From the NCBI RefSeq assembly GCF_023091745.1, contig NC_068912.1, forward strand, positions 106,323,567-106,387,566: a DNA stretch of 64,000 nucleotides, written 5' to 3'. The position numbers and the translations under genes were made by a program. Within the stretch, counting starts at the first letter, position 1, and the number at the start of each line of letters is the position of its first letter. Source of the DNA: Budorcas taxicolor (taxonomy: Eukaryota; Chordata; Mammalia; Artiodactyla; Bovidae). The notes beneath the pieces were generated by a model that was not told where the DNA came from, searched no databases, and worked only from the letters and a program-made list of their open reading frames with translations. This document shows positions 55,701-64,000 of the stretch, piece after piece.

Positions 55701-56193
55701 TCTTTACATCTGTGCTTCCCAGGTCATCTGGTAGAGTTTCAAGCGTGAAATATATACTACTAGCCCAGAATGGTGGAGACTGACCGAGTCTAAGAACCAC
55801 AGCTTAGAGAAACCAGCTCATAATTTGCCTTAGAAGGCAAAACCACATAATGGATGTCATTTTCATGGCTTCCTGAGCAGCTGGCACTTGGTGCTGTGAG
55901 AGTTCTTTAGGCTTGTGCTTGTTAAGCTGATTTGGAATACTAAGCAAGCTTTGAATTTGAGCAGCAAGGCTTAGAAAGTTCTAGAACTGGAAGGAATTAC
56001 CATCATGCATCTGTCTCTGGATTATGCAAGTCCCTCCAGAACTGATAGGAAATGATTCTGAGAACTCATGAGAAACACTGAAGACTAGTATCAAAAATAT
56101 GATGAATGTGGTTTCTTACTAATCCCCTACTTCCACGTGAGTCAGCATTTTCTTCTTGATATTAAATATTTTGATGTCTTTCTTAACGTTCAC

Positions 56194-56292
56194 ATTGAAG
56201 ATATATTTGCCCGAGATAAAATTCCTATTGTCGTGGGAGGAACCAATTATTACATCGAATCTCTGCTCTGGAAAGTTCTCGTCAATGCTAAG
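56194..56292 (+). CDS. TRIT1: tRNA dimethylallyltransferase, exon 3 (residues 107-139)
   Basis: Begins after the AC acceptor and reads IEDIFARDKIPIVVGGTNYYIESLLW. GGTNYYIESLL corresponds to the GGTGLY motif of bacterial MiaA, part of the substrate channel. 33 codons, ending AAG|GTATGT, phase 0 at both ends. An acceptor at GAAG|ATAT (after 56200) would drop seven bases and break the frame, so it is not used in the call. Confidence 0.94.
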
Positions 56293-57017
56293 GTATGTTT
56301 AGTTCCCTTGTAGTTCAATGAGGAAATGGGTTCTTCTCTCTTGCCAGCTGATTTTAGTGGGAGGAAAGTTGACTCTTGCCTATTTTTTATACTCAGCAAC
56401 TGTACTAATTTTCCTACCTAATATTCTGAAGCAAGTGCCATTTCCATATGTGAAGTGTGCTCCTCTAGGCTGGCCTAAGGGCAGGGGCTGTATGTTGGAA
56501 AGATTCTTCTCTGTGGATTAGTTAGCATCGCCATGTAAGTTAACAGGACGTTAGTCTGATTCAGCATTTCCCGGCTGTAACAATCTGTATGTCAGGGAGA
56601 TACCTGACATCAGCGTTTTCTACAGAGGTGCTATTGCATAGGGTGGGATTTGCAAACTATTCAGTATAATGTGCTGGAAATTCTGGTCCATTATTGGATC
56701 ACACTTACTGAGAAGCTAGACTCCTAGATGTGTTAATATAGATGTATTAGTCAGGGTAGCTCGTACTTCTGACAAGGAAGCAGTGTACCTCAGTACTTCC
56801 CTAGACAGTAGATCCTCTTTCTCTTTATTTGCTGTGGCCTCATAGCACTACCGTGGTGTGTTGGAATTTTCTGTTTATGATCTCTCACTATATGGCAAGA
56901 CCTTCTGATTGATCTCAGTTGTGTTCCTAACACTTAACCAAAGTGCCTGGCACATACAGTGTATCAGTGTTTGTTGAATTGTTTAATTAAATTTACCTCT
57001 AAACCTTCATTTGATAG

Positions 57018-57163
57018 CCGCAGGAGATGGGCACTGAAAAAGTGATCGACCGAAAAGGCGAGCTTGAAAAGGAGGATGGCCATGTTCTCCACAAACGCCT
57101 AAGCCAGGTTGACCCGGAAATGGCTGCCAAGCTGCACCCACATGACAAGCGCAAAGTGGCCAG
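57018..57163 (+). CDS. TRIT1: tRNA dimethylallyltransferase, exon 4 (residues 140-188)
   Basis: Acceptor TTTGATAG, donor CCAG|GTAAGA. Gives PQEMGTEKVIDRKGELEKEDG then HKRLSQVDPEMAAKLHPHDKRKVAR. The segment from LSQVDPEMAAKLHPHD to KRKVAR matches the conserved L-x-x-x-D-P-x-x-A-x-x-x-H-x-x-D block of the family, which contacts tRNA. 48 codons plus two bases (phase 2); Arg188 is completed by the first base of exon 5. Confidence 0.94.
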
Positions 57164-57295
57164 GTAAGAAAGCTGGAGCCACTGACCCAAAGCCCTTTGA
57201 GAGGTAGAGAGCAGTCAGTTCTTCAGGGTGCCTGGGTGGCAAGACAGGTTTGGTAATAGCATTTAGTGGAGATTGATGTGTTCTAGCGCAGCAGG

Positions 57296-58411
57296 TTCAG
57301 TTCAGTTCAGTTCGGTCGCTCAGTCATGTCCGACTCTTTGCGACCCCATGCCACGCCAGGCCTCCCTGTCCATCACCAACTCCCGGAGTTCACTCAGACT
57401 CGCGTCCATCGAGTCAGTGATGCCATACAGCCATCTCATCCTCTGTCGTCCCCTTCTCCTCCTGCCCCCAATCCCTCCCAGCATCAGAGTCTTTTCCAAT
57501 GAGTCAGCTCTTCGCATGAGGTGGCCTAAGTACTGGAGTTTCAGCTTTACCATCATTCCTTCCAAAGAACTCCCAGGGTTGATCTCTTTCAGAATGGACT
57601 GGTCGGATCTCCTTGCAGTCCAAGGGACTCTCAAGAGTCTTCTCCAACACCACAGTTCAAAAGCATCAATTCTTCGGTGCTCAGCCTTCTTCACAGTCCA
57701 ACTCTCACATCCATCCATGACCACAGGAAAAACCATAGCCTTGACTAGACGGACCTTAGTCAGCAAAGTAATGTCTCTGCTTTTAAATATACTATTTTGG
57801 TTGGTCATAACTTTTCTTCCAAGGAGTAAGTGTCTTTTAATTTCATGGCTGCAGTCACCATCTGCAGTGATTTTGGAGCCCCAAAATATAAAGTTTCCAC
57901 TGCTTCCCCATCTATTTGCCATGAAGTGATGGGACCAGATGCCATGATCTTAGTTTTCTGAATGTTGAGCTTTAAGCCAACTTTTTCACTCTCCGTTTTC
58001 ACTTTTATCAAGAGGCTTTTTAGTTCCTCTTCACTTTCTGCCATAAGGGTAGTGTCATCTGCATATCTGAGGTTATTGATATTTCTCCCGGCAATCTTGA
58101 TTCCAGCTTGTGTTTCTTCCAGCCTGGTGTTTCTCATGATGTACTCTGCATATAAGTTAAATAAGCAGGGTGACAATATACAGCCTTGATGTACTCCTTT
58201 TCCTATTTGGAACCAGTCTGTTGTTCCATGTCCAGTTCTTAACTGTTGCTTCCTGACCTGCATACAGATTTCTCAAGAGGCAGGTCAGGTGGTCTGGTTT
58301 CCCATCTCTTGAAGAATTTTCCACAGTTGATTGTGATCCACACAGTCAAAGGCTTTGGCATAGTCAATAAAGCAGAAATAGATGTTTTTCTGGAACTCTC
58401 TTGCTTTTTTA
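57296..58411 (-). pseudogene. BovB LINE reverse-transcriptase half, antisense, least decayed copy
   Basis: About 1.1 kb in TRIT1 intron 4. On the minus strand the palm motifs are intact: FIDYAKAFDCVDH just inside the 5' end, KGVHQGCILSPCLFNLYAEY and LRYADDTTLMAES with both catalytic aspartates. One frameshift near 57880-57920 separates this from an otherwise open C-terminal frame (57320-57922). It is 5'-truncated within the reverse transcriptase, has no endonuclease and no complete ORF, so it is inactive. Confidence 0.92.
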
Positions 58412-58654
58412 GGAGGCCCTAATTATTGCCTTAGTCCAATTCCCTCAACGAATAGTTGCACCCTACTTTGTTGTTACATTTAAAATTCGCAATACAAGGT
58501 AGTTGTTCCCTAAGGCCTGTGTACTCTTGCTTTGTTTTCTTCCTTTGCTTGTATAACAGTTTTCATATAAATTTTTTCTGGCACGCAGCAGTGGCTGAGT
58601 TCTGCCCCAGCACACTGCCCATTGGGAGGCAGGTTTTAATTTTATTTTTTTCCA

Positions 58655-58679
58655 TAACTTTATTTATTTATTTATTTTG
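58655..58679. repeat. (TTTA)n simple repeat
   Basis: About five TTTA units near 58660-58679 in TRIT1 intron 4. Confidence 0.85.
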
Positions 58680-58954
58680 GAGGTAAGTTTTATAAATTGT
58701 CTTATTGATCAGCTCACCTTACCTAACACTTGGAGGCTTTCTTGAAGGGGAGAGAGAGATGATCTTAGTTCATTAACCATGTTTTCTCAGGTTATTTTGA
58801 AATTGAAACCTCATGTGTTGGTGTGTTTTTCTCCCTCCCTCACTAGTATTAGATGGTTTATTTTTTCCTCCATAAATATGCATCTTCATTGGCTCCATAT
58901 TCTGTTCACTTCTGACCACATCTTCATTTTATCAGTTATTATACCTACTTTTTT

Positions 58955-59300
58955 CCTTCCAGTTTTCTTGATATATAATTGACATACAGCACTGTATAAG
59001 TTTAAAGTGTACAGCGTAATGATTATTTTTACATACATCATTACATTATTACCACGATAAGTTTAGTGTACTTATATAGATAGAAAATAAAAGAGAAGAA
59101 TAATTTTCTTGTTATGAGAACTTTTAGGCCAGCCTCTCAACTTTCATTTATAGCTTACAGCAGTGTTAGTTTTATTTACCATGTGGTGCATTGCGTGCCT
59201 TCTGCTTGTTTATCTGTAGCTGGAAGCTGGTATCTTTTGGCTAACTTCATTCAGTTCCCCCTTCTCCCACCCCAGCCTCTGGTGACCACACATCTGATTT
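58955..59300 (-). mobile_element. Old L1 3' fragment, antisense
   Basis: TTGATATATAATTGACATAC, AAAGTGTACAGCGTAATGAT and CCCACCCCAGCCTCTGGTGA are the antisense L1 3' wording also seen near 49750. Confidence 0.58.
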
Positions 59301-60839
59301 CTTTTTCTCTTGTTTTGAAGTTTTATTGATCTGGAACACTGTGTTGATTCCTAGTGCATATCATAGTGATCTGATTTCTCTATACATTACAGTGTGATCA
59401 CCTCTCAGGTGTGTTTTTATGCAGTGCTGGAGGTGACACCATATCTGGCAGAGCAGAGGCTGTAATGAGGATCTACTATATGGATGTTCATACACTTTAA
59501 ATGTTGTAGCAACGTTTGGTATTGATAGGGGTTGTGAAATATTCCACTCAAATAAGTGTTCTAGATCAGTGTTTCTTAAGCCTTCTCCACTGTCTACTCT
59601 GCCCTTGAAGCTTTTTTAGAACACTTTTTCTCTTGTTGTAACTCCCTCCCTCCCCTCCTTGAAGATTTTGGTTATGGTTACCCTTTGGAAGGCTGCTCAT
59701 GATCATGATGTCTAAGTGTTTTTTGCCCCTTGAGGTCAGTATCACCCTGTTAATAGTGCATATTCTAGATAAATGAAGTATTTTCAAGTATCCAAACATT
59801 TTATTGTAAACATTTTAATAGAATTCTTCCAAATTTTTTTGGAAAACTCAGGGATTTGAGTTTTTATATTGTTTTATGGTATGATTATCTGTTCCTTTTA
59901 TTAATCAATTCTTATCATTTCTCTTTGTTTTGCTACTTCTAAAATAGTAATGAGTTGAGAATATATTGTAGTAAGAACAATAGGTTTGGAGCAGGAGTTC
60001 TAGAGTCTCTAAAAGAAGATCCAAGGACCTTTTTCATCTTTCTTTTTGTTTGAGGCTGTATATTCTAACCTCCAGATAAGTAGGATATCTATTACTACTT
60101 TTTTTCCCTTGTAAGTCCTCTTTTGAGAGACTGGTGATGGGGAAAGATGAGGGGTTTCTACTCTTGTGTTAAGGTTTCAGGAAGTAGAATTAGATCAGGA
60201 AGGGATAGATCACTTTCAAGCTGGTAAGTTGCAATCACCCAGAGTGGTAGAGTATAAATTTGAGAGTTAAATTACCTAGTGCTGCATAACATAGTAGATA
60301 CTAACAGAGTGGATGGTGGCTTAAGTATGTGAATTCTTTCTTCAGTGATCTTTGTGTGTGTAGTAGAGTACTGAATTAGTCTGAAGCATTCTTCATTAAT
60401 TTTAGACATATTTAAAAAGAAAATCGATGAGCTGGTTATACAGCATACTTTTGCACTGTGGGAAAGGCATTCCAGCGAGACTAGACTTGTTGGCTTATAA
60501 CAAGGTGTCCCAGCAAGCTTTTACTGCTTTCTTGAAAGTGAATATGTCCTATTCTGTTTGTGTAGAAGAAACCCGTTGTTTCTGAACCTAAAGATTTCAG
60601 AGAATTTTATGTATGTTTAGAAGGGTAGTTTTATTTCTTTTAAGTTTTCTTTATAACTCTTTTCTGAGTAGCTATAGGATTGCCATAGAACACCAGACCT
60701 TCATGTGTTCAGGGGCTTAAACGGTGAAAATGACAATGAGGCATTCTATAATAAATAGCCTCTCTCCTGTTTTACTTGAGAATTAATATTTCCTAATGGT
60801 TTTATGGATCTGCCTACGCTACTCTTTCAAATGACTTAG

Positions 60840-60982
60840 GAGCCTGCAAGTGTTTGAGGAAATGGGGATCTCTCATAGTGAATTTCTTCATCGTCAACAT
60901 GCGGAGGAAGGCGGTGGTCCCCTTGGAGGCCCTCTGAAGTTCCCTAACCCATGCATCCTCTGGCTTCATGCGGAACAGACAG
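60840..60982 (+). CDS. TRIT1: tRNA dimethylallyltransferase, exon 5 (residues 188-236)
   Basis: Acceptor ATGACTTAG; the first base completes Arg188, followed by SLQVFEEMGISHSEFLHRQHAEEGGGPLGG and FPNPCILWLHAEQT. It continues the tRNA-binding insert and returns to the core. It ends ACAG|GTAAAA in phase 1, the leftover G joining TT of exon 6 to give Val. 47 complete codons plus the shared ones. Confidence 0.93.
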
Positions 60983-61009
60983 GTAAAAGTCCTTTAGTAT
61001 CCCAGAGTC

Positions 61010-61100
61010 CATCTGAGATAAAACTTATAGTAATACATTGCTGTATATAAATGTTTAGAGTAAGTCAGCTATACCTCAATAAAACGTTGTTTTGAAAAAA
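61010..61100 (+). mobile_element. Short L1 3'-end remnant
   Basis: GTCAGCTATACCTCAATAAA with an A-rich end resembles the L1 3' terminus at 33690-33720. It lies right after TRIT1 exon 5. Confidence 0.4.
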
Positions 61101-61581
61101 CATGTTCTTAGTGGCATATGAATGGCTCATAATAAGTGCTAAGCAAGTGTTCACTATTAATTTTATTATTATTACCAAAGGCACAGTGTCATTTCCCTGG
61201 GTACCAGTCTGGAAAGCAGGTAAAGGTATTCCTGGCATTAGTGTATGATACCAAGGATGAGATAAGATGGGATGGGAAAGGGGCTGCTATCCAGAGAAGA
61301 TCCAAAGGAGAAAGAGAAGGCTCCTGTGGAAGGAGGTCTGACTCTTTGAACTGGCTAGTGCTTTCTCCTTATATGATAAGATGATGTGCCTCATTCTTGC
61401 TGTTTTTATTGAATTGCAGAGTTTGTGACTGAATATAATGATGAATTATTAGATAATCTTTGGACTCTGAACTTCTTCTTCCATTTGAACAAATTCTCTT
61501 CTTTGTGGCAGCTTATGCATTCATCATGTATAGTACGCACCTTCGGCAGGCTTGCTGGTTGATGAGTTAATTTGATTCAAG

Positions 61582-61693
61582 TTCTAGATGAGCGCTTGGA
61601 TAAGAGGGTGGATAACATGCTTGCTGCTGGTCTCTTGGATGAACTAAGAGATTTTCACAAACGCTATAATGAGAAGAAAGTTGCAGAAAATAG
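61582..61693 (+). CDS. TRIT1: tRNA dimethylallyltransferase, exon 6 (residues 236-273)
   Basis: Acceptor TTTGATTCAAG, donor AATAG|GTGAGA. Gives VLDERLDKRVDNMLAAGLLDELRDF, matching the family block LDERIxxRVxxMxxxGLxxE, then a basic segment HKRYNEKKVAEN. Phase 1 in, phase 2 out; Ser273 is completed in exon 7. Confidence 0.93.
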
Positions 61694-62065
61694 GTGAGAA
61701 TTTGGCTGTTACTTTCACCTGCTCTTCATTCCTTGCTTGTGGTCGAAAGACCATAAACACAATACTGGCTTTGGATCTACTTGCTTATTAGCCTTTGTCC
61801 TTGGCATTGGCCGCGCTTGTGGGAAGGAGGGTTGGTGTACTTGTTACAGTTGCAGTTTTCTAATCTCACCAACATTCCCAGGAGTTAATTTTCAATGGAA
61901 ATAACGTGGGAGCTGATTGGGGGGTTAGAGGAAGGATTTCAGAGAGGTGCTGACTGCTCAGGATCTCAGTTTCTCCATCTGTGAGATGAAATGGTTCAGC
62001 TCATTTCCAGGGCCCTCTAGCGCTCAGATGCAATGGCTTATCTGCTGATGCTCTCTTGTTCCCAG

Positions 62066-62178
62066 CCAGGACTATCAGCATGGTATCTTCCAATCAATTG
62101 GCTTCAAGGAATTTCATGAGTACCTGATCACTGAAGGAAAATGCGCACCAGAGATTAGAAACCAGCTTCTAAAGAAAG
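62066..62178 (+). CDS. TRIT1: tRNA dimethylallyltransferase, exon 7 (residues 273-311)
   Basis: Acceptor TTGTTCCCAG. Gives QDYQHGIFQSIGFKEFHEYL, the eukaryotic form of the GxxQAIGYKE block, then ITEGKCAPEIRNQLLKK. The donor is AAAG|GTGTGA, weaker than the other GT donors in this gene because it lacks the usual A at +3/+4. Intron 6 is 372 bases and intron 7 is 232. Confidence 0.93.
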
Positions 62179-62410
62179 GTGTGAATTCTCCATCTAACCT
62201 AGCCTTGGAGTGTCCAGCTGGTATGGTCTGAGAAAGAACTGAGGCTGAAAGAGTCCCAAATGGCCTTCAGCTCAGAATGGAGATTTTCACGGAGCAAGGA
62301 TCCACCAGTGTGCTGATGCAGCTAGTTTTCTCCGATGCCAGGCTGGCTGGACCTTCCTTGCGGCAGAGTGAGAAGTGCTTAGAGGTTCTTATACCTGCTT
62401 TGTCTTTCAG

Positions 62411-62488
62411 GCATTGAGGCTCTGAAACAAGTGACTAAGAGATATGCTCGGAAGCAAAACCGATGGGTTAAAAACCGTTTTTTGAGCA
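62411..62488 (+). CDS. TRIT1: tRNA dimethylallyltransferase, exon 8 (residues 311-336)
   Basis: Acceptor TGTCTTTCAG. Gives GIEALKQVTKRYARKQNRWV then KNRFLS, the conserved TKRYARKQxxW block at the end of the catalytic domain (bacterial TRxxAKRQxTWFR). The donor is AGCA|GTAAGT, phase 1. The next exon is not within the remaining 1.5 kb, so the protein is incomplete in this window. Confidence 0.94.
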
Positions 62489-64000
62489 GTAAGTCTCCTT
62501 GTTTTCCTTACACTCTGGGTCTGCTTTCAATGGAACGTCGGCATTCTCAGCTCACCCAGAAAGTAAACTTTAGTTTCTGGATCTGACCTGGGGGGTGTTG
62601 CATAAGTGATTATCCAGGGGTATTTTCTTTTGATACCTCAGAAAACACTACTTCCTGAGGAAGAATCTACCTTATGCCTTGAACACCTGAGTACCATCTG
62701 CAAGCTAGTAAGAGCAAGGTAGCAATATTTTCTTAGTAGAGTTGGTGTTTGGGGTTGATCTTAGCTTCAAATTTTATAGCTGAAGAACAATTAGATGTCT
62801 GTAGGAACGCTTTCCTAATTAAAATGGTTTTGGGGCCAGATAAGTAGTATAAAAAGACAAAGCCTTTACCAATTCTCCTAGCATTACTTTTGTGTTCAGA
62901 TACGTGGTGTTTCAAGCTGCTGCACCTCTTCAGTTGAATGGTGCTTTTAAGGAAAAGGGAAGGAAATTCTCATTCACTGGACCCTGTACTATATCCTTAG
63001 CACTAAATTGGGTGTAATACATTTATTACTGGGATTTCAAGGTGGGCATTTTCCTTTTCTTTCTGAGGATAAGTAAATAGAGGCTTAGAGAAGTTAAATA
63101 ACATGCTCAAAATCCCCTTGCTAATAAGCAGTAGAGTACTGGCTGCAGGCCTGACTCCAAAGTCCACACTCAGCTGTACACCCACTGTACTTGTTTCCTT
63201 CAGCTATACCTTTAGCTGGATAGAATTAGTATTGGGCCTTGGGTCAGGAATGGTGTGGTCACGAGCTAAAATATTAATTTAAGGGAGGTTAAGCATAAAT
63301 GAAACCTTGTTTTTATCTTTTGGGCACTTTTAACATATGCTTTTGAATCAACTCCTATTCACCTTTGCCATTGAATTTCTGCTTTCAGTTAGTTACAGGT
63401 AAGTACAGCCGAGGCCTCCCCTCCTCCCCAGTGCCTCTAAACAGAAACGCCTTCGTCTGTGGTGTTTGACGGATCGCTATATCAGTTCTCATTCTCTGCC
63501 AGCATTCTCCATGCAGTTCTACTTAACCTTGCTTTCTCTGCACCTCCTTCTAGATAGAAGTCTTTTTGTCAGCCGAAACTGAAGTTCACTACTACAGATT
63601 TCTAACACAGCCTCTTTTCTTACCAGACCTAACAATTAGCCTGTAACAAAAGATGGGGTTTTGAGGGGTAATGATTTGGAACTTCTTCCTTTGGTAAAGC
63701 CACAGTAACCCCCCATCTCTGAGTCACTCTGGGTTGATGGCACAGTGCATCGTATGCTCGTTCCTCATTCGTGTGTGTGCCCACACAGCGTTGGTGCTGG
63801 AGTGAAAGGCACAGCTGCCCTGTAAATCAGGAACCGCGTGTGATTGGCCAGGGGCTGGTCTGCTGGGATATGGTCTGGCAGAAAGCCAGAGGGACTTCCC
63901 CACCCCAGCTTGGCCTTGGACCTGAGCCAGAAATAGCAGCTGGGAGCCGAGAACTTGTTGAAAGGTGCTGAGACAGGGCACAGAAGCCCAACAAAGGACT
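62489..64000 (+). other. TRIT1: Start of TRIT1 intron 8
   Basis: Begins GTAAGT and continues to the window edge. It contains a MIR-like stretch (about 63000-63180) and otherwise unique sequence. No reading frame resembles the expected next coding segment or the zinc-finger region. Confidence 0.7.
63000..63180 (-). mobile_element. MIR SINE remnant in TRIT1 intron 8
   Basis: AAGTAAATAGAGGCTTAGAG, GTTAAATAACATGCTCAAAA and CCTGACTCCAAAGTCCACAC. Confidence 0.58.

Larger units (their letters stand above)
53240..56193 (+). other. TRIT1: TRIT1 intron 2, U12-type AT-AC intron
   Basis: Begins ATATCCTAC, close to the U12 AT-AC consensus ATATCCTTT, and ends TTCTTAACGTTCAC, where TTCTTAAC matches the U12 branch-site consensus TCCTTAAC at 7 of 8 positions. 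The terminal dinucleotides are AT (53240-53241) and AC (56192-56193). The branch A lies only about 7-8 bases from the 3' end, at the short limit for this class. Length 2954 bases. It holds MER5- and MIR-like remnants, a TATG microsatellite and two SINEs. Confidence 0.88.
26285..62488 (+). other. TRIT1: TRIT1 gene, exons 1-8 (3' part beyond the window)
   Basis: The tRNA dimethylallyltransferase gene. Eight exons join in frame to 336 residues: 26285-26461, 53099-53239, 56194-56292, 57018-57163, 60840-60982, 61582-61693, 62066-62178 and 62411-62488. All introns have GT-AG ends except intron 2, which has AT-AC ends. The known protein is about 467 residues, so roughly the last 130, including the C2H2-type zinc finger, are encoded past 64000. 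Intron 1 is 26.6 kb and the others are 0.2-3.7 kb. The gene appears intact in every exon seen. Confidence 0.95.

Noticed and set aside
56194..56200. AG acceptor (GAAG|ATAT) at TRIT1 exon 3
   Set aside because: Using it deletes seven bases of coding sequence (Ile-Glu plus one base) and breaks the frame from exon 2.
57273..57929. 218-codon + strand frame in TRIT1 intron 4
   Set aside because: It is the reverse complement of the BovB coding strand; the recognisable protein is on the minus strand.
62489..64000. Search for TRIT1 exon 9 in the last 1.5 kb
   Set aside because: No frame gives the expected continuation after Leu-Ser in phase 1, so the exon is taken to lie beyond the window.

Overview
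This is mammalian nuclear DNA from a ruminant, most likely a bovid. The evidence is the repeat content. BovB (RTE-type) LINE pieces, Bov-tA and BOV-A2 (ART2A) SINEs and cetartiodactyl CHR SINEs lie every 1-2 kb, over an older layer of MIR, L2, L1M, MER5, MER20 and MaLR-type sequence. Nothing prokaryotic (operons, CRISPR, plasmid or phage genes) is present. The repeats do not settle the species. Family names are from memory, and most repeat boundaries are good to about 5-15 bases.

Two protein-coding genes are recognisable, both on the + strand and in the order MYCL then TRIT1, which agrees with the neighbouring human genes on 1p34. MYCL (about 7178-13905) is complete: a TATA-containing CpG-island promoter, a largely non-coding exon 1, coding exons 2 and 3 that join to exactly 364 codons, and a long 3' UTR ending at an AATAAA signal. 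TRIT1 starts at 26285 and runs off the right edge. Eight exons, with matching phases, give the first 336 residues of the tRNA dimethylallyltransferase; the exons for the C-terminal zinc finger lie beyond the window.

Layout: 1-4600, BovB and SINE pile-up. 4600-6690, mostly unique DNA with L2/MIR traces. 6690-8300, MYCL CpG island. 8239-11230, MYCL intron 2, low in young repeats. 11830-13905, MYCL 3' UTR with a ruminant SINE in it. 13905-26200, intergenic, with many SINEs, an inverted BovB pair and a MaLR-like LTR. 26200-26461, TRIT1 promoter and exon 1. 26462-53098, TRIT1 intron 1 (26.6 kb), repeat-rich with nested insertions. 53099-62488, TRIT1 exons 2-8. 62489-64000, start of intron 8.

The two genes have unrelated jobs. 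MYCL is a MAX-dependent bHLH-zipper transcription factor; TRIT1 puts the isopentenyl group on A37 of a subset of cytosolic and mitochondrial tRNAs. The most notable observation is that TRIT1 intron 2 has AT-AC ends with a U12-type 5' splice site and branch site, and the reading frame only joins correctly if those ends are used. I found no evidence of a new gene system.
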